NCBI RefSeq assembly: GCF_003570705.1
Contig: NZ_QWVT01000019.1
Coordinates: forward strand, 62,001 to 126,000
DNA: 64,000 bases
From: Mesobacillus zeae
Lineage (GTDB): Bacteria; Bacillota; Bacilli; Bacillales; Cytobacillaceae
Reading direction: 5' to 3'
Part shown: positions 18,038 to 26,620 of the stretch, one piece after another
Layout: the number at the start of each line of letters is the position of its first letter
How positions within the stretch are numbered: position 1 is the first letter of the stretch
Notes under the pieces: model-generated
What the model was told of the DNA's origin: nothing
Database searches by the model: none
Seen by the model: only the letters and a program-made list of their open reading frames with translations
Made by a program: the position numbers and the translations under genes

Positions 18038-19249
18038 TTGAAAGAATTCCTCTTTAATCGCCTGGATACTTACTTTAATGAGATGGTGGAAATCAGGCGA
18101 TTTCTCCATCAGCATCCTGAGCTGTCTTTCAAGGAGACAAATACTGCCCGCTTCATTAAAGACTATTATGAAAAGCTTGGCTTAAAAGTGCAAAGCGATG
18201 TTGGCGGGAATGGCGTTATCGCCAGGATAATCGGCGGAAAGCCCGGCAGGACGGTTGCGCTAAGAGCTGACTTTGACGCGCTCCCCATCCAGGATGAAAA
18301 GGATGTGCCCTATCGCTCCCGGATTCCCGGAGTTATGCATGCGTGCGGGCATGACGGACATACAGCTCTGCTCCTTGTCCTTGCAAAAGCCCTCTACGGG
18401 ATGAAAGAAAACCTTCACGGCACATATATCATGATTCACCAGCATGCCGAGGAATACGCTCCCGGTGGTGCTATTTCCATGATAGAAGCTGGCTGTCTTG
18501 AAGGAGTGGATGCCATTTTTGGTACACATCTATGGGCTACCGAACCGACTGGCACTATTCAATACAGAATCGGCCCGATCATGGCCGCTGCGGACCGCTT
18601 TGAAGTAACGATTCAAGGTAAAGGCGGTCACGGCGCACAGCCCCATAGGACGAAGGACGCCATCGTGGCAGCTTCACAGCTTGTCATGAACCTGCAGCAA
18701 ATTGTCAGCCGAAGGGTCAATCCGGTAGAGCCTGCTGTTGTGACTGTTGGATCGTTTGTCGCAGACAATGCATTCAATGTGATAGCCGACAAGGCCAAAC
18801 TCATCGGGACAGTAAGGACGTTCGGTGATGGCACCCGCCAATTGATAGCAGACGAAATTGAAAAGATAATCCAGGGCTCTTGCCTCACATCTGGCTGTAC
18901 ATATGAATACAGCTTTATTAAAGGCTATCCAGCGGTAGTCAACCATCCTGAAGAAACAACATTCCTGATTGAGTGCGCTTCGCAAGTGCCAGAGGTTAAG
19001 AAAGTGGAAGAATCAGAACTGCAAATGGGCGGAGAAGATTTTGCCCATTATCTGAAGCATGTGAAAGGAACATTTTTCTTTACCGGCGCCAAGACACCGG
19101 GAACTGCCGAGGTATATCCACACCATCACCCTAAATTCGATTTTGACGAAAACGCAATGCTGATTGCAGCAAAGACGCTTGGGACAGCAGCGTTGAATTT
19201 CCATTCACCGAAAACAGAAGAGCCAGCGGTACGCAACACACTGGCATAA
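18038..19249 (+). CDS. yhaA: M20-family amidohydrolase YhaA
   Basis: Metal-dependent amidohydrolase of the M20D (aminoacylase/hippurate hydrolase-like) group; natural substrate unknown. Signatures: FLHQHPELSFKE at the N-terminus, LRADFDALPIQDE, HACGHDGHTALLL, HQHAEE and the dimerisation-lid segment KGGHGAQPHRTKDAI. ELQMGGEDFAHYL supplies the late metal ligands. 403 residues. TTG start with AGAGGTGG upstream. Its place next to ecsAB matches B. subtilis. Confidence 0.88.
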   Translation: MKEFLFNRLDTYFNEMVEIRRFLHQHPELSFKETNTARFIKDYYEKLGLKVQSDVGGNGVIARIIGGKPGRTVALRADFDALPIQDEKDVPYRSRIPGVMHACGHDGHTALLLVLAKALYGMKENLHGTYIMIHQHAEEYAPGGAISMIEAGCLEGVDAIFGTHLWATEPTGTIQYRIGPIMAAADRFEVTIQGKGGHGAQPHRTKDAIVAASQLVMNLQQIVSRRVNPVEPAVVTVGSFVADNAFNVIADKAKLIGTVRTFGDGTRQLIADEIEKIIQGSCLTSGCTYEYSFIKGYPAVVNHPEETTFLIECASQVPEVKKVEESELQMGGEDFAHYLKHVKGTFFFTGAKTPGTAEVYPHHHPKFDFDENAMLIAAKTLGTAALNFHSPKTEEPAVRNTLA

Positions 19250-19254
19250 TAACA

Positions 19255-19284
19255 AACACCTCCGGAAACCCGGAGGTGTTTATT
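19255..19284. terminator. bidirectional terminator between yhaA and ecsB
   Basis: 11-bp perfect stem AACACCTCCGG/CCGGAGGTGTT (19255-19265 with 19270-19280), 4-nt loop; converging genes on both sides. Confidence 0.8.
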
Positions 19285-20494
19285 ATATATTCCTTCTCTT
19301 TTTGCTGTAGATACGGACGAAATAAAGAGAAAACAGCAGCCCCGCTAAGGCTGTAAGAAGTGCGCTGTTATATTGCTGTTTGAGTATGAGCACAGCTGCA
19401 AAGACTGCAGTCTGAAGGAATAGTACCCCGGTAAAAAACGCGCTGAACGATTGTTCCCTTTGTCTATGGTCAACAGGATAAAGCTGCATCCAAAGCTTGT
19501 TTTCGTGGTGGCTCCATAACGGCTGGAGCTGAAAACCAGTCAAATATAAAAACAGCAAAGCGAGAATCATCTGTCCTGGCCCATATGTTAAATAATAAAG
19601 GGCAACCGCACCGATCAATGTCAGTCTTGTAAAAAGGCCAAAATAATCGCCAGACCGGAAAAACGTTTTCCCATAAATATGTGTATAGACTTTGTCCTGC
19701 CTGTATGGCAGACCTGAAAGAACCCAATCAAGCCACTTTCTTCGCTTCACTTTGTTTTTCAGCTGCGGTACGTCTGTAAATAAATTGGCCAGACGGTAAA
19801 ATGCGGACATCCGCTTTTCTTCATGCTCAATCAAGAATTCCCATTTCAGGCCTTTATCCTTCGACTGCGAGCTGTAATACATATAAAGAAGGATCAGAAT
19901 AACCGCGGGTAACACGACAATCACGGCGCTCGCACCGGAAAACAGCAAAAACATGAACACGAGATTGACAAAATACCTGACGAAGGAATCCCCTTTGTGG
20001 ATGCCTGGCTCAATAAAATATTGCACTCTCCAACGGACCATCAGATTTATCGCTTTCAGGACAGCAAGTGCAATCAGGAAGATAAAATAGGAACGAAAAC
20101 TGCCTTTTTCAGTCTGGACATACATTGGCATTGCGACCGCCAGCAGAACGACGAGCAGGTAAATCTGAAGAAAAAAGCTAAAGATGCCGGACTTTTTAAA
20201 ATACGTTCCAAGCTTTGTTTCAAGCGGAAGCAAAAAGATTTTATCCGCTTCAGTCAAAAAAGTATGGATGGGACTATACGTAATGACAACGGAAAGGACG
20301 ACGGCCATAATCAAAGCACCAGGGAACCCTTGCTCAAGCGTTTTGACCCATTCCTGGTAATAGAAACCGGCCGTACCAATCAGGAACAGGAACACAATGA
20401 CCAGATGACCATTAAATATGTAGCGGAGATAGCGCCCCGTTTCCTTGATGAATTGTCCAAATCTTTCCTTCCATAATGCATCGGCATTAAACAT
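19283..20494 (-). CDS. ecsB: ABC transporter permease EcsB
   Basis: Membrane subunit of the Ecs ABC exporter, which in B. subtilis affects secretion, intramembrane proteolysis by RasP, competence and sporulation. The 403-residue protein has about eight hydrophobic segments and the family core around KRRKWLDWVLSGLPYRQDKVYTHIYGKTFFRSGDYF (residue positions roughly 240-280). It overlaps the end of ecsA by 8 bp, so the two are translationally coupled. No ecsC was found next to it; in B. subtilis ecsC follows ecsB. Confidence 0.92.
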   Translation of the reverse strand: MFNADALWKERFGQFIKETGRYLRYIFNGHLVIVFLFLIGTAGFYYQEWVKTLEQGFPGALIMAVVLSVVITYSPIHTFLTEADKIFLLPLETKLGTYFKKSGIFSFFLQIYLLVVLLAVAMPMYVQTEKGSFRSYFIFLIALAVLKAINLMVRWRVQYFIEPGIHKGDSFVRYFVNLVFMFLLFSGASAVIVVLPAVILILLYMYYSSQSKDKGLKWEFLIEHEEKRMSAFYRLANLFTDVPQLKNKVKRRKWLDWVLSGLPYRQDKVYTHIYGKTFFRSGDYFGLFTRLTLIGAVALYYLTYGPGQMILALLFLYLTGFQLQPLWSHHENKLWMQLYPVDHRQREQSFSAFFTGVLFLQTAVFAAVLILKQQYNSALLTALAGLLFSLYFVRIYSKKRRNI

Positions 20495-21227
20495 GGTCTT
20501 CTTCCTTTGTCAGCTGGATATAAAGGTCGTCTAGTGTGGCGCCAGGCATGGAAAATTGCTCTCTTAGCTCTTCAAGTGTACCTTTTGCCCGCACCTTTCC
20601 TTCATGGAGAATGACAAAACGGTCGCAGTAGCGCTCAGCGGTCGCAAGTATATGCGTGGACATTAAAATACCTGCTCCACTTTCCTTCATCTTATCCATA
20701 AGGTCAAGCAGCGACTGGATGCCAAGCGGGTCAAGACCTACAAAAGGCTCATCGACAATATAAAGCGAAGGCTGGACAAGAAAAGCACACATGATCATAA
20801 CCTTTTGCTTCATCCCTTTTGAAAAATGCGCTGGAAACCATTTCAGCCTTTTCTTCATCCTGAATTCTTCAAGCAGCTTTTCCACTCTTTCCTTGTAAAC
20901 CGACTCTTCAAGGCCATAAGCCATTGCTGTGATTCTCAAATGCTCTTCCAAAGTCAGCTCTTCATAAAGGATAGGAGTTTCAGGAACAAATGTGAACTGT
21001 TTTCGATACTTCTCCCGATCCCCGCTGAAGGTCTGCCCGCCAATCATGATTTCTCCCTTGTGTGGTTCCATCAGGCCAATGACATGCTTGATGGTTGTAC
21101 TTTTGCCAGCACCATTCAGACCAATTAAACCGACCATTTCATTTTCATTCACATCAAATGAGACATCCTTTAGGACAGGGTTCCTTGTGTAGCCGCCAGT
21201 GATATTTTTTATTTCCAATAAAGCCAT
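20487..21227 (-). CDS. ecsA: ABC transporter ATP-binding protein EcsA
   Basis: ATPase subunit of the Ecs exporter. Walker A GLNGAGKST near residue 37, Q-loop FVPETPILYEELT, signature FSKGMKQKV, Walker B LYIVDEPFVGLDPLG and the switch histidine in STHILATAE are all intact. ATG 21227 (MALLEIKNITGGY) has AAGGA at 8 nt; TTG 21233 is too close. About 246 residues, as in B. subtilis. First gene of ecsAB. Confidence 0.94.
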   Translation of the reverse strand: MALLEIKNITGGYTRNPVLKDVSFDVNENEMVGLIGLNGAGKSTTIKHVIGLMEPHKGEIMIGGQTFSGDREKYRKQFTFVPETPILYEELTLEEHLRITAMAYGLEESVYKERVEKLLEEFRMKKRLKWFPAHFSKGMKQKVMIMCAFLVQPSLYIVDEPFVGLDPLGIQSLLDLMDKMKESGAGILMSTHILATAERYCDRFVILHEGKVRAKGTLEELREQFSMPGATLDDLYIQLTKEEDHV

Positions 21228-21233
21228 GGGCAA

Positions 21234-21937
21234 CGTCCTTCCAAGCTGATTTATGCTTTTATTTTAGCAAAACGAACCCAATATTGACAGGAGTACCCAC
21301 TGAATTGGTGATGAAAGAAAACTTAAAAAGAAGTAATAAAAAATTTGAGGCTGGGCAATCTAATCTTTGAAGGGGAAACAGCTTACCAATCGGAATGAGG
21401 TGTCTGTTAAAGACAATTAATTCGATTTGCCCAGAAGCTTCAAACGCTCCTACAGGTGGTTTGATGCGCTGTATACTGTTATAGTGCATCGAGCCGTTCA
21501 GAACAGCACTCCACCAATCGAAATGAGGTGCTTGTCCAAGACTATCATCCGCTTTATAAGTTGTGAAACATATAAAGATGAATAGGAGATGGTCCGATTG
21601 AATAATTGTCCTTTTGAAAAATCATCCATTTTGTAGAAAATGAGGTGTTTATCAAAGGCATACCTGCTGTGAACGCATAAGAGCAAAAGCAAAGTTCCCC
21701 TTCAGGGACAGGACTCTACGATCCTGTCCCTTTCCGTTATGCGGAATTTCATAAGAATCCAGGATAATAAATCAAGGAAAAAAGAAAACAGCTATTTGCA
21801 AAAATAAAAAGGGATAAATCGATAATAAATTTTTTTAAATCACGCAGGGCTATTAGGATATATTGATTGACTCCTTCCCTCCCTTTTAATCCTTCCTGTT
21901 TTTGTGATAAAATACCAGAAACGGATTTGCCGAAAGG
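21234..21937. repeat. 704-bp gene-free spacer with three diverged ~120-bp repeats
   Basis: No convincing gene. Three copies of a motif around AATGAGGTG occur at 21394, 21522 and 21639 (spacing 128 and 117 bp). Flanking similarity includes CCAATCGnAATGAGGTG and a following AAGnC/AAGGC. Read on the plus strand, each copy opens an ATG frame beginning MRCL-(L/S)-K that soon stops; none has a ribosome binding site. The spacer also holds a strong hairpin at 21704-21731. Confidence 0.5.
21704..21731. terminator. hairpin in the ecsA-hit spacer
   Basis: Perfect 10-bp stem AGGGACAGGA/TCCTGTCCCT (21704-21713 with 21722-21731), 8-nt loop, followed by TTCC only; a weak terminator or a structured RNA element downstream of the repeats. 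Confidence 0.4.
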
Positions 21938-21946
21938 ATGGTAATA

Positions 21947-22366
21947 ATGGGAGACTGCATTTTCTGCAAGATTATCAATGGCGAGATTCCAGCGGCTAAA
22001 GTATACGAAGATGAACATGTCATTGCGTTCCTAGACATCAGCCAGGTGACAAAGGGCCACACGCTCGTCATCCCGAAAGTACATAAAGAAAATTTATATG
22101 AACTTGACGACGAAATTTCCCAGAACCTGTTCAAGCGGGTTCCGAAGATCGCCAACGCAATCAAGACCGCCTATGAACCGGCCGGGCTCAACCTCCTGAA
22201 CAACAACGGAGAGCTTGCAGGCCAATCTGTGTTCCATTTCCATATGCACCTGATCCCGCGCTATGGCAAGGGTGATGGCTTTGGGGCTGTTTGGAAAGCG
22301 GACAACCATTCCTACACCGGGGAAGATTTAAAGAAAATCGCATCAGATATTGCTGAAAATCTCTGA
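21947..22366 (+). CDS. hit: HIT-family nucleotide-binding protein
   Basis: Histidine-triad hydrolase or transferase acting on nucleotide conjugates. The N-terminal CIFCKIINGEIPAAKVYEDE carries the zinc-type cysteines of the Hit/HinT branch, and the catalytic triad is HFHMHLIPR. About 139 residues, near the B. subtilis Hit length (145). ATG 21947 (MGDCIFCK) has AAGG at 9 nt; ATG 21938 lies inside the ribosome binding site. Divergent to ecsA, as in B. subtilis. Confidence 0.92.
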   Translation: MGDCIFCKIINGEIPAAKVYEDEHVIAFLDISQVTKGHTLVIPKVHKENLYELDDEISQNLFKRVPKIANAIKTAYEPAGLNLLNNNGELAGQSVFHFHMHLIPRYGKGDGFGAVWKADNHSYTGEDLKKIASDIAENL

Positions 22367-22392
22367 CTTCTGCATTTAGCGGAAGTTTTTTT
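22366..22392 (+). terminator. terminator after hit
   Basis: Short stem ACTTCTG/CGGAAGT (one G-U), 7-nt loop, seven T. It begins at the hit stop codon. Confidence 0.6.
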
Positions 22393-22504
22393 ACGATTAT
22401 TTTTCAGAATAAATAGAAATCCGGTTAATAATCTGATAGCATGATATTAATATTTTATCCAATTACTGCATTACAGCGATATGGGGAACCAGGGGGATTG
22501 AAGA

Positions 22505-23584
22505 ATGAAACGAGCATTGAATTTTAACGCGGGGCCTGCTGCCCTGCCTGAGGCTGTCTTGAAAAGAGCTGAAAAAGAATGGCTGGAATACGGTGATACC
22601 GGAATGGCCGTCATGGAAATGAGCCACCGCAGCAAAGAATACGAATATATCAATAATACGGCACAACAGATGTTCAGGAAATTACTGAGCATTCCCGAGG
22701 ATTATGAAGTACTGTTCCTTCAAGGAGGGGCGAGCCTCCAATTCACAATGGTCCCGATGAACCTGATGGAAGAAGGAAAGACCGCATATTATGTCCTGAC
22801 AGGTTCCTGGTCGGAGAAGGCCCTTAAGGAAGCCAAAAAGCTTGGCAAAGCTGAAATTGCAGCTTCCGGAAAAGAAAACCAATACAAAACGATTCCCAGC
22901 TTGTCCAACATCAAGCCGCTTACAGAAGGTTCATATCTGCACATCACCACCAACAACACCATTTATGGAACGCAGTGGCATGATATTCCTGCCGGATTGG
23001 ATTTGCCGCTTGTCGCCGATATGTCGAGTGATATCATGAGCAGGCCGCTTGAAATAAGCAATTACGGCCTTATTTATGCAGGTGCCCAAAAAAATCTGGG
23101 TCCATCCGGGGTTACTGTCGTCGTCATCAAGAAAGATTTGCTTGCACGGTCGAAAGATTCACTTCCGACCATGCTTGACTACCGGACACAAGCAGGCAGT
23201 GCATCGCTTTACAATACCCCGCCAACACTTGCGGTTTACTTATTGAAACTCGTTCTCGAATGGGCAGAGTCACTGGGCGGAGTCAAATCGTTGGAAAAAA
23301 TAAATCAAGAAAAAGCAGGCATTCTATATAGCGCCATCGATGAGAGCGACGGCTTTTACCACGGTCACGCAGATCATGGCAGCAGATCCATGATGAATGT
23401 CACCTTTACACTTGATACAGAGGAAACAACCAAGGTATTCCTCGAAGAAGCGAAAGCCCGGGGATTCACCGGACTTGCCGGCCACCGCTCGGTCGGAGGC
23501 TGCCGCGCCTCGATTTATAACGCCGTGCCGCTTGAGCATGTGGAACAGCTGGCACAGTTCATGAAAGAATTCAGCAAGCGATAA
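22505..23584 (+). CDS. serC: phosphoserine aminotransferase
   Basis: PLP enzyme converting 3-phosphohydroxypyruvate to phosphoserine (serine and B6 biosynthesis). The family N-terminus LNFNAGPAALPEAVLKRA, FLQGGASLQFTMVPMN, and the Schiff-base lysine in YAGAQKNLGPSGVTVV are visible; FTGLAGHRSVGGCRASIYNAV at the C-terminus binds the phosphate. 359 residues is normal. Strong CAGGGGG ribosome binding site. The neighbours hit and trpP match B. subtilis order. Confidence 0.95.
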   Translation: MKRALNFNAGPAALPEAVLKRAEKEWLEYGDTGMAVMEMSHRSKEYEYINNTAQQMFRKLLSIPEDYEVLFLQGGASLQFTMVPMNLMEEGKTAYYVLTGSWSEKALKEAKKLGKAEIAASGKENQYKTIPSLSNIKPLTEGSYLHITTNNTIYGTQWHDIPAGLDLPLVADMSSDIMSRPLEISNYGLIYAGAQKNLGPSGVTVVVIKKDLLARSKDSLPTMLDYRTQAGSASLYNTPPTLAVYLLKLVLEWAESLGGVKSLEKINQEKAGILYSAIDESDGFYHGHADHGSRSMMNVTFTLDTEETTKVFLEEAKARGFTGLAGHRSVGGCRASIYNAVPLEHVEQLAQFMKEFSKR

Positions 23585-23680
23585 TCAACAGAAAAATAAC
23601 AATTCACCACTTTTGATAATATGCTATACTGATAGCAAGCTTTTCGCTGCAGGCACAGAAGCACTGCAGGAGAAGTGAAA

Positions 23681-23717
23681 GAGCGAGATGAGATGAGATG
23701 AGACGAGGAGAGATGAG
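23681..23717 (+). promoter_or_regulatory. TRAP-binding (GAG)n array overlapping the trpP ribosome binding site
   Basis: Seven GAG triplets occur at exact 5-nt intervals (685, 690, 695, 700, 705, 710, 715 of 23 kb), i.e. with 2-nt spacers, plus another GAG at 23681. The array runs through the Shine-Dalgarno region and ends 2 nt before the trpP TTG. This is the known layout by which tryptophan-loaded TRAP (MtrB) blocks trpP (yhaG) translation in B. subtilis. Confidence 0.9.
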
Positions 23718-23719
23718 AA

Positions 23720-24238
23720 TTGAATACGAAAAATTTAGTTGTGCTGTCGCTGCTTATTGGGATGGGTGCTGTACTGCACACCATTGTCCCCGGATTGATC
23801 CTGGGAATGAAGCCGGACATGATGCTGACCATGATGTTCCTGGGAATTGTTATTTTCCCCGAAAAGAAGAGTGTATTTCTGGCTGCTGCAGTAACTGGTG
23901 TACTATCAGGGCTGACATCTACTTTTCCAGGCGGGCTGTTACCAAACATCATTGATAAACTAGTGACTGCATATGTTTTTTACAGTCTGATGCTCATCTT
24001 TAAAAAGCACCGTGGTTCCGCCGCATATACTGCTGCATTGACTGCAGTTGGAACAATCGTGTCGGGAACCGTATTTTTAGCAGCCGCTTACTATATCGTT
24101 GGGCTTCCGGGCGCATTTGCCGGCCTCTTTGCCGGAGCGGTCCTGCCTGCCGCCTTGTTCAATACCATTTTCATGATCTTTCTTTTCCCTATTGCTTCGG
24201 GTGTTTTAAAAAAGACGAAGCTGGTGGAACTCAAATAA
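23720..24238 (+). CDS. trpP: tryptophan transporter TrpP (YhaG)
   Basis: Integral membrane protein for tryptophan uptake. The 172 residues form about five hydrophobic segments, starting LVVLSLLIGMGAVLHTIVPG and including FPGGLLPNIIDKLVTAYVFY and GLFAGAVLPAALFNTIFMIFLFP. TTG start at 23720; the ribosome binding site AGGAG lies inside the GAG array that TRAP should bind, so tryptophan excess is expected to shut off its translation. Position after serC agrees with B. subtilis. Confidence 0.92.
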   Translation: MNTKNLVVLSLLIGMGAVLHTIVPGLILGMKPDMMLTMMFLGIVIFPEKKSVFLAAAVTGVLSGLTSTFPGGLLPNIIDKLVTAYVFYSLMLIFKKHRGSAAYTAALTAVGTIVSGTVFLAAAYYIVGLPGAFAGLFAGAVLPAALFNTIFMIFLFPIASGVLKKTKLVELK

Positions 24239-24250
24239 ACAAACATATAC

Positions 24251-24284
24251 AAATAACCCGCAGACAATGCGGGTTATTTTTTTT
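24251..24284. terminator. bidirectional terminator after trpP
   Basis: 11-bp stem AAATAACCCGC/GCGGGTTATTT (24251-24261 with 24269-24279), 7-nt loop, then nine T. Confidence 0.85.
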
Positions 24285-24298
24285 CGCTCCCATTCTTT

Positions 24299-24490
24299 TT
24301 AATTCAGCAAGGACAGTAATGCGCCTAGGAACAAAAAAATGGCGCCTCCCATCCCAAGGGAACCGGCCCTCTTCTTAAGGAGCCGTTTTGGCGGGTAAAT
24401 ACCCGGCTTTCCTGCAGCAAGCACTTGGTGAAGCATACCTGCAAAGCAACCGATGCTGATTAAAAAAATGAAGGCTGTAAAATTCCCCAT
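24299..24490 (-). CDS. small two-helix membrane protein, unknown function
   Basis: 63 residues from ATG 24490 (MGNFTAFIFLISIGCFAGM), with AAGGGGGGC upstream. Two hydrophobic segments flank a basic, proline-containing loop (GKPGIYPPKRLLKKRAG); the C-terminal helix is GGAIFLFLGALLSLLN. I do not recognise the family. It lies between trpP and yhaH on the opposite strand. Confidence 0.6.
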   Translation of the reverse strand: MGNFTAFIFLISIGCFAGMLHQVLAAGKPGIYPPKRLLKKRAGSLGMGGAIFLFLGALLSLLN

Positions 24491-24696
24491 CCCTGCCCCC
24501 CTTCTCTCCTGGCCACAGCAGGAAGACAATAGTTACCGGAGCTTTTCACAGGCTAATCTTACTCATCCGGTTTATTTCATGTATATTAGGAAAATAAATA
24601 AGGTATACGAACAATAGGCTTTTCGGGAGTAGAAAAAAAAAGGTTTTATTCACATTATGGAGAAAATAATGATAAAAGGATTTAGAGGTGATAATA

Positions 24697-25062
24697 ATGA
24701 AGGCAAAATCCCTTGTACTAGGCATAATTGCAGGCGGGACCGCAGCCGCAGTTGCTACGCTGCTTACGGCACCAGCATCAGGCAAAGAAACCCGCCAAAA
24801 ACTAAGTGCAAATAAAGATGAAGTAATGAAGCAGCTTTCCGATGTAAAGGACAGCCTGCTGGAAATGAAACAAAGCATTTCAACCCTTTCAAAAGAGGGC
24901 AAAACCAGTCTGGAGACATTCCTGCATGATGTCAAGCTTTCCGTCTATGAATGGAAATTGAATACTGATAGCAATAAGGCCGAGCTGCAAAAAGACATCA
25001 AAGAAATTGAGCAAACCATTCAAGACCTCGAATCTGAACTCGCTCCTCCGGCAAAACAGTAA
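24697..25062 (+). CDS. yhaH: YtxH-like protein YhaH
   Basis: 121-residue protein with an N-terminal glycine-rich membrane anchor (KSLVLGIIAGGTAAAVATLLTAPASGKETRQ), the hallmark of the YtxH/gas-vesicle-GvpT-like family, followed by a long charged helical region likely to be coiled coil. ATG 24697 has GAGG at 8 nt. B. subtilis yhaH lies at the same position and is a general stress-type protein of unknown biochemical role. Confidence 0.85.
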   Translation: MKAKSLVLGIIAGGTAAAVATLLTAPASGKETRQKLSANKDEVMKQLSDVKDSLLEMKQSISTLSKEGKTSLETFLHDVKLSVYEWKLNTDSNKAELQKDIKEIEQTIQDLESELAPPAKQ

Positions 25063-25070
25063 CGAAGGAT

Positions 25071-25114
25071 TCTCCTCCTTTATTCCGGGTGCCGGCAGAA
25101 AGGAGGAGTTTTCT
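25071..25114 (+). terminator. terminator after yhaH
   Basis: 10-bp stem CTCCTCCTTT/AAAGGAGGAG with a 17-nt loop that can itself fold (CCGG-GTG-CCGG), followed by TTTTCTATT. Confidence 0.75.
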
Positions 25115-25291
25115 ATTCTATGGCGAACAAATATTATTGAAAGGATTGTAGACAAAACAACATATAAAATTTGCCTCCCGGACCACCATATTAAAAATAA
25201 ATAAGTTGATTTCTAAAAATTTTGTAAATTTAGCTTTATTATTTTTTGTTTTATTGGCATAATGTTAATAGAAACAATAAAGTAGGTGACA

Positions 25292-25873
25292 ATGGGGATG
25301 ACAAACAAAAACTATTCAATGAAAGAAGCAATGCTTTTCAGCCAAAGAATCGCGCAGCTAAGCAAAGCACTTTGGAAGTCGATTGAAAAGGATTGGCAGC
25401 AATGGATAAAGCCGTTTGATCTTAATATCAATGAGCACCACATTCTTTGGATTGCCTATCACCTTAACGGGGCCTCGATTTCTGATGTTGCCAAATTCGG
25501 TGTTATGCATGTTTCAACTGCATTTAATTTTTCGAAAAAGCTTGAAGAGCGAGGATATTTGAAGTTCTCCAAGAAAGAAAGCGACAAACGGAATACGTAC
25601 GTGCAACTGACACCTCAGGGAGAAAAAATACTCCTCGGGCTGATGGAAAGCTACGAACCGGATAAAAACGCTGTGTTTTCCGGTGCCCTGCCGCTTAAGG
25701 ATCTTTATGGGAAATTCCCGGATATCATTGAAATGATGGCGATCGTCCGGAATATTTACGGTGATGATTTCATGGAAATCTTTGAAAAATCGTTCAGCAA
25801 TATAGATAGTAAATTTACCGAAGAGGAAGGAAAGCTGCGTAAAAAAGCAGAAGTAGAATCTGAAGTCGTGTGA
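25292..25873 (+). CDS. hpr: transition-state regulator Hpr (ScoC), MarR family
   Basis: Represses extracellular proteases and sporulation functions during growth in B. subtilis. The MarR winged-helix core is nearly unchanged from the B. subtilis protein: [21 protein letters not shown], then [47 protein letters not shown] and [10 protein letters not shown]. About 193 residues. ATG 25292 follows AGTAGGTGACA; ATG 25298 or GTG 25286 are alternatives. The acidic C-terminal tail is shorter than in B. subtilis. Confidence 0.95.
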   Translation: MGMTNKNYSMKEAMLFSQRIAQLSKALWKSIEKDWQQWIKPFDLNINEHHILWIAYHLNGASISDVAKFGVMHVSTAFNFSKKLEERGYLKFSKKESDKRNTYVQLTPQGEKILLGLMESYEPDKNAVFSGALPLKDLYGKFPDIIEMMAIVRNIYGDDFMEIFEKSFSNIDSKFTEEEGKLRKKAEVESEVV

Positions 25874-25895
25874 CTTTACAGCAAATTTTCTTAAT

Positions 25896-26216
25896 TTAGC
25901 CATCAGCGGTACATAAAGCCCCTGCCTGCTGAGTGCCCCAATCACTTCCCTGGCATCTTAGTCCCGGCATAAAGGCCAAATAGAATTCCTCATAAAGCGG
26001 ATGAAAATTTTTAAAACCCTCCGCTTTCTGTTTTTGCACCTTCTTGCTCAAAAACTCACAAACTTCCAATATTATGGATACCTCAGCCTGTGAATATTTA
26101 TCCACAAGCATTTTGTATAACCGATGGCTTGTCCCTGAAATCATAGAAACAGCAGTTTGTGATGAACTCCAGCATTCTGATGCTTTCAGCAGGATAAACC
26201 TATATTGATAATCCAC
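25896..26216 (-). pseudogene. yhaI: frameshifted yhaI (DUF1878)
   Basis: The readable frame matches YhaI in its middle (LYKMLVDKYSQAEVSIILEVCEFLSKKVQKQKAEGF...), but after FYLAFMPGL it runs into unrelated residues and stops. Deleting one A near 25958 restores DAREVIGALSRQGLYVPLMAKLRKF, the expected C-terminal block. The N-terminal 35 residues also look wrong, and another frame encodes IRMLEFITNCCFYDFRDKPS, so there may be further lesions. Gene position between hpr and prsA agrees with B. subtilis yhaI. A sequencing error is possible for the single-base change. Confidence 0.72.
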
Positions 26217-26371
26217 TTTCGGATACTTTTCAATCCGTTAGTCTTTTTTAAGTTCACTCCCTCTATTTAAAAAGGTGCAATGAACCTTCGCAGGAATAAA
26301 AAACTATCTTTTTGGAAATTTTTTTGATAATCTAGTAAACATAAAATGTTGGAATAGGGAGGGATTCCTGG

Positions 26372-26560
26372 ATGATCTCCATTTTTGGCGTGTTCATTAT
26401 TTTTGCTGTATTCATCCTATATAACATCAACAGGCTGACAGATTCCCTCTGTGTGCAAAAAGAAATACCAGAAGAACGACAGTCCAAGGTGTTTAGGACA
26501 ATCAATATCCTTGTCACGATTTTACTGGTATCTTCCTATATGGAGGTCCTGTTTGCATAG
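26372..26560 (+). CDS. small membrane protein, unknown function
   Basis: 62 residues with an N-terminal helix (IFGVFIIFAVFILYNI), a charged middle (QKEIPEERQSKVFR) and a C-terminal helix (TINILVTILLVSSYMEVLFA). GGGAGGG lies 9 nt before ATG 26372. No family recognised; conserved Bacillus spore or stress micro-membrane proteins of this size are common in the region. Confidence 0.6.
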   Translation: MISIFGVFIIFAVFILYNINRLTDSLCVQKEIPEERQSKVFRTINILVTILLVSSYMEVLFA

Positions 26561-26571
26561 CTGCAAAACGC

Positions 26572-26599
26572 AAGCGGTGAGATAGCCTCACCGCTTTTT
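26572..26599. terminator. bidirectional terminator
   Basis: 10-bp perfect stem AAGCGGTGAG/CTCACCGCTT (26572-26581 with 26587-26596), 5-nt loop, T-run on the plus side. It lies between converging small genes. Confidence 0.8.
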
Positions 26600-26620
26600 G
26601 CTTCCCTTAAGGCGGGGTTC

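Noticed and set aside
20826-21192. Plus-strand frames within ecsA
   Set aside because: Antisense to a well-conserved ABC ATPase; no independent support.
22367-22504. T-box or other riboswitch upstream of serC
   Set aside because: Only 138 nt, no T-box sequence (UGGN') or other recognisable aptamer core was found.
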